In this document: piece after piece, positions 1 through 11,703 of the stretch
How positions within the stretch are numbered: position 1 is the stretch's first letter
How the letters are laid out: every line of letters begins with the position of its first letter
From: Halobacillus kuroshimensis DSM 18393
GTDB lineage: Bacteria > Bacillota > Bacilli > Bacillales > Halobacillaceae
DNA length: 64,000 nt
Assembly: GCF_000425705.1 (NCBI RefSeq)
Contig: NZ_AUDY01000011.1
Coordinates: 248,001 to 312,000, forward strand
Direction: 5' to 3'
Notes under the pieces: model-generated
What the model saw: only the letters and a program-made list of their open reading frames with translations
What the model was told of the DNA's origin: nothing
Databases searched by the model: none
Made by a program: the position numbers and the translations under genes

Positions 1-65
1 TGAACTACGGAAACGACGCCTATACCAAAGCGCTCGACCGTGTCCACGAAAAGCGTACAGAATAG
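1..65 (+). CDS. C-terminal end of an unidentified protein (partial)
   Basis: An open frame runs from base 3 to a TAG at 63-65 and encodes about 20 residues ending in ALDRVHEKRTE. A strong terminator follows at once, which supports this being a real gene end. The fragment is too short to assign to a family. Confidence 0.6.
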   Translation, partial: NYGNDAYTKALDRVHEKRTE

Positions 66-96
66 AAAAAAGACTGCCGTACCGGCAGTCTTTTTT
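66..96 (+). terminator. Rho-independent terminator
   Basis: An 8-bp perfect stem (GACTGCCG/CGGCAGTC) with a 3-base loop is preceded by a run of A and followed by six T. It ends the partial gene at the left edge. Confidence 0.9.
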
Positions 97-177
97 AGTG
101 GTTTTTCAACATAGAGGAACGGATTTTTGTTTCATAGAAATGGTCCTTTCTTTGTGCTCATTATGTGGCTGTCACGT

Positions 178-305
178 GGAGCGTTCGGTGGTGACGCCTG
201 CGGGAACAGCACGAGCCGAAGATCCAATTGGTCAAGCGATCTTCTTGACCAATTTAGCTGAGGCCGTGCCCGCGGCAAGCATCCACCGATAAGCGGAACG
301 TGGCC
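178..305 (+). repeat. Dispersed repeat, copy A (about 130 bp)
   Basis: This stretch is closely similar to the reverse complement of 7341-7470. Shared blocks are GAGCGTTCGGTGGTGACGCC near the start, GAAGATCCA in the middle, and GCAAGCAT followed by GCGGAACGTGGCC at the end. Inside copy A is a perfect 11-bp inverted repeat, AATTGGTCAAG and CTTGACCAATT, around a 7-base loop. From general knowledge, GC-rich repeats of this type are scattered through many Bacillaceae genomes and are often mis-called as short proteins. The open frames across it are therefore not reported as genes. Confidence 0.75.
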
Positions 306-400
306 AGTCATAGGACATTTGAAGAAATCTGTTAAGGCATCTTTTTTTCGTCTTCTAAAAACACTCGACCCGCATAGAATGGGGTGAGGGGGACGGGCCT

Positions 401-1000
401 GTGAGAGAGATGGTGAAGAAAGGGATCATGATCGTAGCCGGAAGCTTGATTCTTTCGCTTGGCATCAACTTTTTTCTTATTCCCGACCATGTCCTCGACG
501 GTGGGATCATCGGCATCGGTATGATCGCCAACTACATATGGGGGATGAAGGTGGGGCTGACGATCATCTGCTTCAGCATCCCGATTTTCACCCTTGCCTG
601 GTTTTATTTCCGCATGTACTTTTACAACAGCCTGCACGGCCTGTTGGTTTCCTCGTTTTCCATTGATGTGCTTCAGGGACTGCGTGCCTATCATCTGCCA
701 CTCGACCCTGCTGTCAGCTCCATCATTGGAGGAGCCCTTGTCGGCGGGGGGATTGGCTTGATGCTCCGGCACCATACGAGCACCGGAGGGACAGACCTCC
801 TTGCTCAGATGATCGCTGACTGGATGAAGGTAAACGTCGGATTCGTTATTCTGGCCATCGATGCGGTCATCATCGGGGCTGGTGGGCTGCTGTTTTCGAT
901 GGAAACTATGCTTCTTTCCGCCATCACGATTTTGAGTGTCGGTCTTGTTACGATGACGTTCACCTCTTCCCGTCTCCTCCCTGAACATCCTGCATCTTAA
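401..1000 (+). CDS. YitT family membrane protein, short form
   Basis: This 199-residue protein is almost entirely hydrophobic, with about five membrane segments. The N-terminal part (GINFFLIPDHVLDGGIIGIG) and the glycine-rich segment around residues 110-135 (SIIGGALVGGGIGLMLR then STGGTDLLAQ) are typical of the YitT/DUF161 family. Family members usually have about 280 residues because a soluble DUF2179 domain follows the membrane part. Here the protein stops after the membrane region and a terminator follows directly. A GTG start is used; an ATG three codons later is possible. The substrate and function of the family are not established. Confidence 0.85.
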   Translation: MREMVKKGIMIVAGSLILSLGINFFLIPDHVLDGGIIGIGMIANYIWGMKVGLTIICFSIPIFTLAWFYFRMYFYNSLHGLLVSSFSIDVLQGLRAYHLPLDPAVSSIIGGALVGGGIGLMLRHHTSTGGTDLLAQMIADWMKVNVGFVILAIDAVIIGAGGLLFSMETMLLSAITILSVGLVTMTFTSSRLLPEHPAS

Positions 1001-1009
1001 TATAGTAAG

Positions 1010-1039
1010 GCGGTCGAGAACATTCTCGGCCGCTTTTTT
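1010..1039 (+). terminator. Terminator after the YitT-type gene
   Basis: GCGGTCGAGAA pairs with TTCTCGGCCGC across a 2-base gap, and six T follow. Confidence 0.88.
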
Positions 1040-1090
1040 GGTTTGGTAAACGGATTTTCACGGTCGTTCTTTCACAGAATATTTACACTC

Positions 1091-1141
1091 TGAGGGAAAC
1101 CCTCAACCCGGTGCCGAAATTTTGTTATAATCGACTAATGG
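1091..1141 (+). promoter_or_regulatory. Promoter region of the pcrB-pcrA-ligA-camS operon
   Basis: A TATAAT box at 1136-1141 has a TG one base upstream (extended -10 type). No good -35 box is seen at the right distance. A perfect small inverted repeat, TGAGGG-AAA-CCCTCA, lies at 1091-1105 and could be an operator or a chance hairpin. The pcrB start follows 25 bases after the -10 box. Confidence 0.5.
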
Positions 1142-1166
1142 ATAACTGTTGTTTTGGAGGCCGGAA

Positions 1167-1877
1167 ATGTACAATATAAGCAAGTGGGATCATGTGTTCA
1201 AACTGGATCCAAATAAAACGATTTCGGAAAAAGACTTGAAGGACATCTGCACATCCGGTACGGACGCGGTCATGATCGGCGGTACCGATGGTGTAACGTT
1301 TGAAAATGTTACCGATCTCCAGGAACGGGTGGAGGCGTACAACGTCACCTGTGTGTTGGAAGTGTCCGATATGGAAGCCGTTGCTCCGGATTTTGACGCT
1401 TATTTCATTCCGATGGTGCTGAACAGCGAAGATAAAAAGTGGATGCTTGATGTGCAGCATCATGCAGTCAAAGAATACAGCGATATGATCAACTGGACGG
1501 ATATGCTGACGGAAGGCTACTGTGTCCTGAACCCCGAAGCGAAAGTTTTTCAAAAAACGTCCTGTTCTCTGCCGGATCAAGCGGACGTGCTGGCATATGC
1601 CCGGATGGCCGAGCATCTTTTCCGCCTCCCGGTTTTTTATATGGAATACAGCGGGACCTATGGTGATCCGACTCTTGTAAAAGAAGTGGCGGATGTGCTG
1701 GAGGAAACGACGCTCGTATACGGCGGCGGTATCCGGACGGTGCAGCAGGCAGTAGAAATGGCAGCCAAGGCAGACGTCGTCGTCATTGGAAATGTCATCT
1801 ATGAAGATATACAAGTGGCGCTTCAAACGGTGGAAGCAGTCAAATCAACAAAGAAGAAGGATGGTGGACGTTCATGA
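1167..1877 (+). CDS. pcrB: Heptaprenylglyceryl phosphate synthase
   Basis: PcrB joins heptaprenyl diphosphate to sn-glycerol-1-phosphate, giving an archaeal-type ether lipid precursor in Bacillales. The 236-residue protein has the TIM-barrel phosphate-binding signatures of the GGGP synthase family: [14 protein letters not shown] near the N-terminus, [11 protein letters not shown] near residue 160, and [11 protein letters not shown] near residue 190. The ATG at 1167 is preferred over an upstream in-frame ATG because TTTTGGAGG lies 6 bases before it. The stop overlaps the pcrA start by four bases (ATGA), so the two genes are translationally coupled as in other Bacillales. Confidence 0.95.
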   Translation: MYNISKWDHVFKLDPNKTISEKDLKDICTSGTDAVMIGGTDGVTFENVTDLQERVEAYNVTCVLEVSDMEAVAPDFDAYFIPMVLNSEDKKWMLDVQHHAVKEYSDMINWTDMLTEGYCVLNPEAKVFQKTSCSLPDQADVLAYARMAEHLFRLPVFYMEYSGTYGDPTLVKEVADVLEETTLVYGGGIRTVQQAVEMAAKADVVVIGNVIYEDIQVALQTVEAVKSTKKKDGGRS

Positions 1878-4108
1878 CTCAGGCGTTGAATGCTTTGATT
1901 CAAGGTTTGAATACAGAACAACGCAATGCGGTAATCCATACAGAAGGCCCGCTGCTCATTATGGCAGGTGCCGGAAGTGGTAAGACAAGGGTGCTGACCC
2001 ATCGGATTGCCTACTTACTCAGTGAAAAAGATGTAGCGCCGCGCAACATTCTGGCAATTACGTTTACAAACAAGGCCGCGCGCGAAATGAAGGAGCGTGT
2101 AGAATCCCTTGTCGGGAATGACGGCGAAAAAATATGGATGTCGACGTTCCACTCGATGTGTGTCCGGATTTTACGACGGGACATCGACCGGATCGGTTAT
2201 GACCGCAACTTCTCGATTCTCGATTCCAGCGACCAGCTTTCTGTCATCAAACAGGTGCTGAAGGAACTGAACCTGGATCCGAAGAAGTGGGACCCACGGG
2301 CGATGCTCGGGGCGATCAGTAATTCGAAAAACGAACTGATGACGGCTGAAGATTATGCCAATCAGGCCGGCAGTACCCATGAGGAACAGGTGGCGGAAGT
2401 GTACAAAGGCTATCAGAAAAAACTGCGTAAAAACCAGTCGCTCGATTTCGACGACCTGATCATGCAGACGCTCCGTTTGTTTGATGAAGTGCCGGAAGTG
2501 CTGGAAACGTATCAGCGCCGCTTCCAATATATCCATGTCGATGAGTACCAGGATACGAACCACGCGCAGTACCAGCTCGTCAAGCATCTGGCGAGCCGGT
2601 ATCAGAACCTGTGTGTTGTCGGGGATTCCGACCAGTCGATTTATGCCTGGCGCGGAGCGGATATTCAAAACATCCTCAACTTTGAAAGTGACTACCCGAA
2701 AGCACGGACCATCCTGTTGGAGCAGAATTACCGTTCCACAGAATTGATTCTCGATGCGGCCAACAACGTGATTGATAAAAACTCCGGGCGGAAGCCGAAG
2801 CGCCTCTGGACCGACAATAAAGGCGGAGAAAAGATTCACTATCATCAGGCCGGCACAGAGCGTGAGGAAGCCCTTTTCGTCACCGATAAAATCGGCGACC
2901 TCGTAAGACAGGGAAAGTTCCGCTATCAGGATACAGCGATATTGTACCGGACAAACGCCCAGTCGCGTACGATTGAGGAAACCTTCGTCAAAGCGGGCAT
3001 CCCGTACCAGATGATCGGCGGTACGAAGTTCTACGATCGTAAGGAAATCAAGGATCTTCTTGCCTACCTGCGTCTCATTGCCAACCCGAACGATGATCTG
3101 AGCTTCCAGCGTGTGATCAACGAACCGAAGCGCGGAGTCGGAAAAACGAGTATGGATAAGATGATGGCCTATGCCGCAGATCACGATATTTCGTTGTATG
3201 AAGCAGCGGCGGAGGTCGATTTCGTCGGGGTCAGCGCCAAAGCAGCCAAGGCGATTATGAGCTTCCGCAAAATGGTCCAGAACTGGAGCGAGCAGCAGGA
3301 GTTCCTGTCAGCAACCGATATGGTGCAGCAGGTGATCGATAAAACCGGCTATGAAGAGATGCTGATGAACGAAAAAAGCATTGAAGCTCAGAGCCGTCTG
3401 GAAAACATTGAGGAATTCAAATCCGTAACGAAGAACTTTGAAGAAAACGCCGAAGATAAAACATTGGTGGCGTTCTTGACGGATCTTGCGCTGATTGCGG
3501 ATATCGATTCCATGAATGAGGACCCTAGTAGTGATGACACTGTCACGCTTATGACGCTTCACTCCGCGAAGGGTCTTGAGTTTCCGGTCGTCTTTCTCAT
3601 CGGGATGGAGGAGAATGTCTTCCCGCACAGCCGTGCATTGATGGATGAGGAAGAGATGGAAGAAGAACGCCGCCTCGCTTATGTAGGGATTACCCGTGCT
3701 GAGAAGCAGCTGTTTTTGACCCATGCGAAAATGCGTACGTTGTATGGACGTACGAATATGAACCCGATCAGCCGCTTCATCCATGAAATTCCCGAAGAGC
3801 TGGTCGACGGACGTGAACAGAAGGAAGAGCTGCCGTTTTTCAATAAGAAGCGTGAAGCAAGCCCGTTTGGGAGGCAGACCCAGGAGCCGCCGAAGCGTTC
3901 AGCCAAAAAGCCGAAGAAGAAGGAATCGACCGGCGGCGAGAAGATCGGCTGGCAGCCTGGTGATAAAGCGACACACAAAAAATGGGGAACCGGCACCGTC
4001 GTCAAAGTGCAGGGTGAGGGAGATGCGCTCGAGCTGGATATCGCGTTCCCGGCACCGACAGGCATTAAGCGGCTGCTTGCCCGTTATGCTCCGATTACGA
4101 AAGCGTAA
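1874..4108 (+). CDS. pcrA: ATP-dependent DNA helicase PcrA
   Basis: PcrA is the essential 3'-5' superfamily 1 helicase that removes RecA and stalled complexes from DNA and works in repair and rolling-circle replication. The 744 residues match the usual family length. Visible motifs are Walker [10 protein letters not shown] (residues 32-40), VDEYQDTN (motif II), [13 protein letters not shown] (motif III), LEQNYRST (motif IV), [14 protein letters not shown] (motif V) and [12 protein letters not shown] (motif VI). A basic linker leads to a C-terminal Tudor-like segment ([10 protein letters not shown]), which binds RNA polymerase in characterised homologues. It sits between pcrB and ligA in the conserved operon. 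Confidence 0.98.
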   Translation: MTQALNALIQGLNTEQRNAVIHTEGPLLIMAGAGSGKTRVLTHRIAYLLSEKDVAPRNILAITFTNKAAREMKERVESLVGNDGEKIWMSTFHSMCVRILRRDIDRIGYDRNFSILDSSDQLSVIKQVLKELNLDPKKWDPRAMLGAISNSKNELMTAEDYANQAGSTHEEQVAEVYKGYQKKLRKNQSLDFDDLIMQTLRLFDEVPEVLETYQRRFQYIHVDEYQDTNHAQYQLVKHLASRYQNLCVVGDSDQSIYAWRGADIQNILNFESDYPKARTILLEQNYRSTELILDAANNVIDKNSGRKPKRLWTDNKGGEKIHYHQAGTEREEALFVTDKIGDLVRQGKFRYQDTAILYRTNAQSRTIEETFVKAGIPYQMIGGTKFYDRKEIKDLLAYLRLIANPNDDLSFQRVINEPKRGVGKTSMDKMMAYAADHDISLYEAAAEVDFVGVSAKAAKAIMSFRKMVQNWSEQQEFLSATDMVQQVIDKTGYEEMLMNEKSIEAQSRLENIEEFKSVTKNFEENAEDKTLVAFLTDLALIADIDSMNEDPSSDDTVTLMTLHSAKGLEFPVVFLIGMEENVFPHSRALMDEEEMEEERRLAYVGITRAEKQLFLTHAKMRTLYGRTNMNPISRFIHEIPEELVDGREQKEELPFFNKKREASPFGRQTQEPPKRSAKKPKKKESTGGEKIGWQPGDKATHKKWGTGTVVKVQGEGDALELDIAFPAPTGIKRLLARYAPITKA

Positions 4109-4116
4109 GGAAGTGA

Positions 4117-6126
<2,010 letters not shown>

Positions 6127-6138
6127 GGAGTGGAAAGC

Positions 6139-7287
6139 ATGAGGAAGATGCACGCACTGTTACTTAGTTCGGTGCTTTTCGTGAGCGCGTGTACGCCCGT
6201 TTTTGATAATAGAGAAGAAGTCATACAGGAAACGACCGATGAGAACAATAACCAGTCGGCGATCGTCCCCAACTATACAATGTCTGAAGAAGATTACCGG
6301 ATGATCTTGACCGAAAGCAGTCCGACGGTGTCCTCCGCCCGCGGGGTCACGACGAACCAGATGGGCAACCGGCTGGATATCGATGAATTTGAAAGCGGTC
6401 TGCGCCGGCATTCCAAGGAATACTATGATCCTGAGGATTACTTTTTCCAGTCGGGTCAGTATTTGACGGACGATACGCTGATCAGCTGGCTTTCCCGTGA
6501 AAGCGAAGGAAATGAAGGAGGGCTCAACCCTGAACTCGACGAGGATGAAGCATCAGAAGAAGAGTTCCGTGACAGTCCGAAATACATTTCCAATATCGTC
6601 GAACAGGATTACTTAGTGAAGAAGGAAGAAAACGTCGTGGAACTGAAAGGGGTCACGATCGGAATCTCCCTGCGTACGGTGTACAATTTCCAGACACCGG
6701 ACGGAAAGAATTACTCTGAAAACCATTCGACCGAGGAGCTTTTGACAAAAGGGCAGCAGTACGCCGAGGAAATCCTGAAGCGTATCCGCGAAGATGAGGA
6801 GCTGAAGGACGTTCCTGTCGTATTTGCTTTGTATGAAGAAGAAGAGGCGAGCTCAAAAGTACCGGGCAGCTTCCTGAGCAAGGCTTATGTGAAAGGTTCA
6901 TCCGCGTCCATCGGTGGCTGGGACAGCATTGATGAGAAGCATGTGCTTTTCCCATCCAATGAAGCGGAAACCGATCACTTCGATGATTCTCAGGTATTTT
7001 CGGACTTCAGAAAAGAAGTATCCGACTATTTCCCGAACTTTGTCGGTATGATCGGCAACGGTTTTTACGTGAACAACGATCTGCGGGAGGTTACGATTGA
7101 AATTCCGATCGAATTCCAGTCGCAGTCCGAGGTTGTCGGGTTTACCCAGTATGTGTACAGTCTTGTCGTTGAAATGTTCCCGGACCATTATGGTGTTCAA
7201 GTGAACATTCACAGCATGGACGACCCGGAAAGCCTGATCGTAAAAAACGCAGGGGAAGAAGAACCTTTTGTACATGTCTATAAATAA
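6139..7287 (+). CDS. camS: CamS family sex-pheromone lipoprotein
   Basis: The 382-residue protein starts with a short lipoprotein signal ending in the lipobox LFVSAC, so it should be anchored outside the membrane on Cys20 or so. The mature part fits the CamS family, whose signal peptides in enterococci and staphylococci are processed into pheromone peptides. The role of the mature protein is unknown. The ATG at 6139 is chosen because GGGAG lies 8 bases upstream. It is the last gene of the pcrB-pcrA-ligA-camS unit, the same place as yerH in B. subtilis. Confidence 0.92.
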   Translation: MRKMHALLLSSVLFVSACTPVFDNREEVIQETTDENNNQSAIVPNYTMSEEDYRMILTESSPTVSSARGVTTNQMGNRLDIDEFESGLRRHSKEYYDPEDYFFQSGQYLTDDTLISWLSRESEGNEGGLNPELDEDEASEEEFRDSPKYISNIVEQDYLVKKEENVVELKGVTIGISLRTVYNFQTPDGKNYSENHSTEELLTKGQQYAEEILKRIREDEELKDVPVVFALYEEEEASSKVPGSFLSKAYVKGSSASIGGWDSIDEKHVLFPSNEAETDHFDDSQVFSDFRKEVSDYFPNFVGMIGNGFYVNNDLREVTIEIPIEFQSQSEVVGFTQYVYSLVVEMFPDHYGVQVNIHSMDDPESLIVKNAGEEEPFVHVYK

Positions 7288-7291
7288 ACGA

Positions 7292-7326
7292 AAGCCGTAC
7301 CCTGATTTTCAGGGTGCGGCTTTTTT
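7292..7326 (+). terminator. Terminator after camS
   Basis: GCCGTACCCTG pairs with CAGGGTGCGGC and six T follow. Confidence 0.9.
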
Positions 7327-7340
7327 CTATGAAGTGCTGA

Positions 7341-7470
7341 CGGCCACGTTCCGCTCATTGAATGCTTGCTGCGGGCCCGGGCTCAGCTAACTTCGGCAGG
7401 AAAACCATCTGACCAAGTGGATCTTCGTCCCTCGATGTTCCTGCTGGCGTCACCACCGAACGCTCCTCGC
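7341..7470 (-). repeat. Dispersed repeat, copy B (inverted relative to copy A)
   Basis: The reverse complement of this stretch follows 178-305 base for base in several blocks, including GAGCGTTCGGTGGTGACGCC and AGCGGAACGTGGCC. The central part has diverged, and the perfect 11-bp inverted repeat of copy A is only partly kept. Copies A and B face each other across the yitT-pcrB-pcrA-ligA-camS block. Confidence 0.75.
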
Positions 7471-7893
7471 GGCTTCGCTGAATGGTGATTTGAAAAAGGG
7501 GAAGGCAGGTCCCCCCTAATGGCACCTGTGTCACTGGAAAGCGTGCTGTACGGGTCATGACCGAGATTCCGAATCGGAAAGAAAATGGTCTGCAGTCCTG
7601 AAGAGCCAGGAAAAACACGGGGTTTTTCAACAAGCTGAAACCGTACCTCATAAACAAACGAAAGATATGGGAATGTCATCGAGAGGAAAGGCAAGCATGA
7701 AGCAAGATGTTTTAGGAATTCGAAGCCTAAGTGTAACAGTTGAGTGACACAGCCTTGAGAGCCTGTTAGATCGGTTTATTCCGTTTGAATAAGGCACACA
7801 GGTGCGGTAGAATAATTGTGGAAACGTTAATTGTTGTAATTTTCTTAAAATTACAAAGCGTACACCCATTTATTTTCAAGGAGGCGTTTTTTT
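7471..7893. other. Intergenic region before rocA
   Basis: No credible gene is seen in these 420 bases. The part near 7600-7640 (AAAAACACGGGGTTTTTC) is a weak hairpin. A sequence near 7815-7830, TGTGGAAACGTTAA, resembles half of a CcpA catabolite-response element but lacks the conserved CA end. AAGGAGGCG just before 7894 is the rocA ribosome binding site. Confidence 0.4.
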
Positions 7894-9444
7894 ATGGTGG
7901 TCCCTTACAAACATGAACCATTCACAGATTTCGCGTTAGAAGAAAATCGAAAAGCCATGCAGGCTGCATTGAAGCAGGTGGAGGCAGACCTTGGAAAAGA
8001 TTATCCGTTAATCATCGGCGGAGAGCGGATCATGACAGACGAAAAGATCGAAGTCGTCAATCCCGCCAATAAAAAAGAAGTAATCGGCCGAGTGTCGAAA
8101 GCGAATCAGGACCTGGCTGAGAAAGCCCACCAGGTGGCTGATGAGACGTTTGACTGGTGGAGGAAGACGAAGGCGTCGTACCGCGCAGATATTCTTTTCC
8201 GGGCGGCGGCCATTGTCCGCCGCCGGAAGCACGAATTCACGGCCCATCTTGTGAAGGAAGCCGGAAAGCCGTGGAAGGAAGCTGATGCAGATACAGCCGA
8301 GGCGATTGATTTCCTGGAGTACTATGGGCGTCAAATGCTTGAAATAGATAAAGGAGTCGAAGTGAACTCCCGTCCGATTGAAAACAACCGGTTCCACTAC
8401 ATACCACTCGGCGTCGGTGTCGTCATTTCTCCTTGGAACTTCCTGTTTGCCATCATGTGTGGGACAACAGTCGCCGCCATGGTGTCCGGTAACACCGTAC
8501 TATTGAAACCGGCCAGTGCCACTCCGATCATTGCCTATAAAATGATGGAGGTGCTTGAGGAAGCCGGTCTTCCTGCAGGTGTTATCAATTACATTCCAGG
8601 AAGCGGGAAGGAAGTCGGGGATTACCTTGTGGATCATCCGCGCACACGCTTCATCAGCTTCACGGGATCTCGTGAAGTCGGTACCCGTTTATTCGAACGG
8701 GCAGCGAAGGTTCATGAGGGACAGAAATGGCTGAAGCGGACGATTATTGAGATGGGCGGAAAGGATACCATTATCGTAGATGAAGATGCCGATCTTGAAC
8801 TGGCTGCGGATGCCATTACGTATTCTGCTTTCGGTTTTTCCGGTCAGAAATGCTCCGCCTGTTCCCGTGTCGTTGCGCATGAGGCCATTTACGATGACCT
8901 TCTTGACCGTGTCGTCCAGAAGACGAAGGAGAGAATCAGCTACGGGGACCCTTCTGATAACAGCCGTTATATGGGTCCGGTCATCGACCAGGGGGCGTAC
9001 GACAAGATTTTAAGCTACATCGACATTGGGAAAGAAGAAGGGAGTTTAATGTGCGGCGGAAAAGGGAATGACAGTATAGGTTGGTTTGTCGCGCCGACGG
9101 TTTTTGCCGATCTTGCTCCGGATGCACGAATCATGCAGGAAGAAATCTTCGGTCCTGTCGTCGGTTTTACGAAAGCCAAGGACTTTGATGAAGCTGTCCG
9201 ATTCGCGAACAATACAGACTATGGCCTGACGGGGGCGGTCATTACGAACAACCGTGACCATATTGAAAAAGCACGGGAAGACTTCCATGTTGGGAACCTG
9301 TATTTCAACCGCGGGTGCACAGCAGCTATTGTAGGGTATCATCCGTTTGGCGGATTCAATATGTCCGGAACCGACTCCAAAGCGGGCGGACCGGACTACC
9401 TGCTGCAGCACATGCAGGGCAAAACGTCGTCTGAGATGCTGTAA
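7894..9444 (+). CDS. rocA: L-glutamate gamma-semialdehyde dehydrogenase (1-pyrroline-5-carboxylate dehydrogenase)
   Basis: RocA oxidises glutamate semialdehyde, the product of proline dehydrogenase or of arginine and ornithine breakdown, to glutamate with NAD. The 516-residue length is that of the stand-alone Bacillus enzyme. Aldehyde dehydrogenase signatures are clear: the catalytic Glu region IIEMGGKDT, and [11 protein letters not shown] containing the catalytic Cys. Near the C-terminus [16 protein letters not shown] is also typical. The gene lies directly before the proline symporter gene, so the pair probably lets the cell take up and use proline. A terminator separates the two, so they can be expressed independently. 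Confidence 0.96.
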   Translation: MVVPYKHEPFTDFALEENRKAMQAALKQVEADLGKDYPLIIGGERIMTDEKIEVVNPANKKEVIGRVSKANQDLAEKAHQVADETFDWWRKTKASYRADILFRAAAIVRRRKHEFTAHLVKEAGKPWKEADADTAEAIDFLEYYGRQMLEIDKGVEVNSRPIENNRFHYIPLGVGVVISPWNFLFAIMCGTTVAAMVSGNTVLLKPASATPIIAYKMMEVLEEAGLPAGVINYIPGSGKEVGDYLVDHPRTRFISFTGSREVGTRLFERAAKVHEGQKWLKRTIIEMGGKDTIIVDEDADLELAADAITYSAFGFSGQKCSACSRVVAHEAIYDDLLDRVVQKTKERISYGDPSDNSRYMGPVIDQGAYDKILSYIDIGKEEGSLMCGGKGNDSIGWFVAPTVFADLAPDARIMQEEIFGPVVGFTKAKDFDEAVRFANNTDYGLTGAVITNNRDHIEKAREDFHVGNLYFNRGCTAAIVGYHPFGGFNMSGTDSKAGGPDYLLQHMQGKTSSEML

Positions 9445-9457
9445 AGCACAGGGCGCA

Positions 9458-9493
9458 CCCTTCTTTTATCCAACATAAGAGAAGGGTTTTTTT
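9458..9493 (+). terminator. Terminator after rocA
   Basis: CCCTTCTTTTAT pairs imperfectly with ATAAGAGAAGGG, and a run of seven T follows. Confidence 0.85.
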
Positions 9494-9611
9494 ATAAGGT
9501 AGAGGTACATACTAAAGAGGCAGAGAAAAGGGGATAATTCCCTATTTTAACCAAAGTGATGAAATTTTTTTGAAGAAATTTTGTGAATGAATATCATTAA
9601 AACATCGTATA

Positions 9612-9742
9612 TACGCATTTTTATGCGTAATTAGCGGATATTTATTCAAATAGGTCAAAATATGTAAATTTTTGCAATGTTCAGTCAAAAGTTATATGAT
9701 ATAGTTGTATCCGTGTTTGGTTTCCCTGAGTCTCTGTGACTC
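9612..9742 (+). promoter_or_regulatory. Promoter and inverted repeats upstream of the putP unit
   Basis: A sigma-A type promoter is seen as TTGCAA (9672-9677), a 17-base spacer, then TATGAT (9695-9700). About 45 bases upstream of the -35 box is a perfect inverted repeat, TACGCAT-TTTT-ATGCGTA (9612-9629), which could bind a regulator. In the leader a 6-bp inverted repeat, TGAGTC-TCTGT-GACTCA, lies at 9727-9742. The rest of 9494-9807 is AT-rich and shows nothing else. Confidence 0.6.
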
Positions 9743-9807
9743 AAGAACCATAAGTCGGTACAAATGCATAACATTGTATATGACAAGCCTTGAAGGAGGT
9801 GAACCAC

Positions 9808-9933
9808 TTGTTTGAGCTCGCGACTGCAGCATCAGCATCCATCGCCGGGGCGACCTGGTTCTGGTTGTTTGTCCCAATGCCAATACTAATCATTCTATCA
9901 CTTATTTCCCTATTCACTGAGAGGAGCGAATAA
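9808..9933 (+). CDS. Small single-pass membrane peptide, probable symporter accessory subunit
   Basis: A TTG start preceded by AAGGAGGTGA (5-base spacing) opens a 41-codon frame. The product has a short polar start, then ATWFWLFVPMPILIILSLIS as one membrane span, and ends in TERSE. The stop is six bases before the putP ATG, and the putP ribosome binding site (GAGAGGAG) lies inside the end of this frame, so the two should be translated together. Small one-span subunits are known to accompany sodium symporters of the SSS and NSS families, for example the MetS-type partners of MetP. The same role here is an inference from position, ribosome binding site and topology. Confidence 0.75.
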   Translation: MFELATAASASIAGATWFWLFVPMPILIILSLISLFTERSE

Positions 9934-9939
9934 CAAACC

Positions 9940-11451
9940 ATGAGTACTGCAACGTTAATAACGTTTATTATTTATTTAATCGGTATGCTGGGTATCGGAT
10001 TTGCCGCATATCGTCTGACATCTGATTTATCCGATTATGTCTTAGGCGGTCGTCGTTTAGGACCAGGAGTAGCCGCACTATCCGCCGGTGCCTCTGATAT
10101 GAGTGGCTGGCTGCTGTTAGGCCTGCCGGGTGCGATTTATGCTTCCGGATTGTCTGAAGCGTGGATCGGTGTCGGTCTTGCAATCGGTGCCTACTTAAAC
10201 TGGCAGTTTGTCGCGCGTCGTCTTCGTGTATTTACAGAGGTTGCGAATGACTCGATTACAGTTCCTGACTATCTTGAGAACCGCTTCCGTGACAACTCCC
10301 ACGTGCTACGTGTTATATCTGCATTTGTCATTCTATTATTTTTCACCTTCTATACTTCCTCCGGTATGGTCGCCGGTGCGAAGCTGTTTGAAGCTTCATT
10401 TGCCTTAAGCTATACACAGGCTTTATGGCTCGGCGCGATCGTAACTATTTCTTATACGTTCCTTGGAGGCTTCCTGGCTGTAAGCTGGACAGACTTCGTA
10501 CAGGGAATTCTGATGTTCCTTGCTCTTATCGCTGTGCCGATTGTGGCTGTATCGGAGCTTGGTGGATGGAACGCAGCGACAGACGCTGTTGCCCAGATTG
10601 ATCCATCCCACTTGAACATGGTGCAGGGTGTCGGTGCTCTGGCTATCATTTCCTCACTGGCCTGGGGACTTGGTTACTTCGGTCAGCCGCACATTCTTGT
10701 TCGTTTTATGGCGCTTCGTTCACCTAAGGATGTACCGAAAGCCCGTCTGATTGGTATCGGATGGATGGTGCTTGGCCTATACGGTGCCATTTTCACCGGC
10801 TTGTTCGGACTTGCCTACATCAATACAGCTGATGTAGCAGACTTGTCCACGTTTAATGCGGAAGTCATTACAGAAGGCGGCATTCAGATGCTTGCCGACT
10901 CTGAGAAGATCTTCATTACGTTCTCTCAAATTCTGTTCCACCCGATCATTGCTGGTATTCTATTGGCAGCCATCTTGTCTGCGATCATGAGTACGATTGA
11001 CTCTCAGCTTCTTGTATCTTCTTCTGCACTGGCAGAGGACTTCTACAAAGCGTTGTTCCGTAAGAACGCTACAGAAAAAGAATTGGTATGGGTCGGACGT
11101 GTTGCCGTAGCCGGTATCGCTCTGATTGCCGTGCTTCTTGCCGGTAACCCGGACAGCACCGTTCTTGGACTTGTATCCTATGCATGGGCTGGATTCGGTG
11201 CCGCTTTCGGTCCGATCATTATCCTGTCCTTGTTCTGGAAAGGCATCACCCGTAACGGGGCGCTCGCCGGTATTATCGTCGGTGCCGTCACTGTTGTCAT
11301 CTGGGGTGACTTCCTGAGCGGCGGTATCTTCGATCTTTATGAAATCGTACCAGGATTCCTGTTGAGCACCCTTGCCACAGTGATCGTCAGTCTGATGGGT
11401 ACACCGCCGAAAGAAATCATTGAAGAATTCAATGAAGCGGCGAAACGCTAA
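9940..11451 (+). CDS. putP: Sodium/proline symporter (PutP/OpuE type)
   Basis: This 503-residue protein has the 13-span pattern of the sodium:solute symporter family. ASDMSGWLLLGLPG and FGQPHILVRFMA are typical of PutP/OpuE. It imports proline together with sodium. In B. subtilis the gene in the same place, next to gatC, is opuE, the osmotically induced proline carrier. Here rocA is also next door, so uptake for nutrition and for osmoprotection are both plausible. It follows the small membrane peptide by six bases. Confidence 0.93.
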   Translation: MSTATLITFIIYLIGMLGIGFAAYRLTSDLSDYVLGGRRLGPGVAALSAGASDMSGWLLLGLPGAIYASGLSEAWIGVGLAIGAYLNWQFVARRLRVFTEVANDSITVPDYLENRFRDNSHVLRVISAFVILLFFTFYTSSGMVAGAKLFEASFALSYTQALWLGAIVTISYTFLGGFLAVSWTDFVQGILMFLALIAVPIVAVSELGGWNAATDAVAQIDPSHLNMVQGVGALAIISSLAWGLGYFGQPHILVRFMALRSPKDVPKARLIGIGWMVLGLYGAIFTGLFGLAYINTADVADLSTFNAEVITEGGIQMLADSEKIFITFSQILFHPIIAGILLAAILSAIMSTIDSQLLVSSSALAEDFYKALFRKNATEKELVWVGRVAVAGIALIAVLLAGNPDSTVLGLVSYAWAGFGAAFGPIIILSLFWKGITRNGALAGIIVGAVTVVIWGDFLSGGIFDLYEIVPGFLLSTLATVIVSLMGTPPKEIIEEFNEAAKR

Positions 11452-11466
11452 ACCGCTTTGAGTAAA

Positions 11467-11495
11467 ATCCCCGGTCGCTGGACCGGGGATTTTTT
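11467..11495 (+). terminator. Terminator after putP
   Basis: A perfect 10-bp stem, ATCCCCGGTC/GACCGGGGAT, has a 4-base loop and is followed by TTTTT. Confidence 0.92.
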
Positions 11496-11638
11496 ACGTT
11501 AGAGCAGGCTTCCATCAAAGGAAAGGCCGCCTGTCCTCCTGTTCAATTTTCTGTCAGAAACGGCGGGTAATTTCCATCCGCACGGAAAAAGACAGGGGGC
11601 TGTGGATATGTTAAGATAGAAAAGGTGTGTTACGTACG

Positions 11639-11668
11639 TTGAAAATGGATTCTTAAATTTGGTATGAT
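11639..11668 (+). promoter_or_regulatory. Promoter of gatCAB
   Basis: TTGAAA (11639-11644), an 18-base spacer and TATGAT (11663-11668) form a sigma-A type promoter 36 bases before the gatC start. TGGAGGTCG is the gatC ribosome binding site. Confidence 0.6.
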
Positions 11669-11703
11669 CATATATTATGTGAGATCGAAATGGAGGTCGC
11701 ATT

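Noticed and set aside
98-292. 64-codon frame on the plus strand
   Set aside because: It lies over the 130-bp dispersed repeat. The same translated motif appears in the inverted copy at 7341-7470, so it is a repeat artefact.
332-988. 218-codon frame opposite the YitT-type gene
   Set aside because: It is an antisense shadow of a clear membrane protein gene and has no ribosome binding site.
2171-3184. 337-codon frame opposite pcrA
   Set aside because: pcrA has all helicase motifs on the other strand; the shadow has no recognisable domain.
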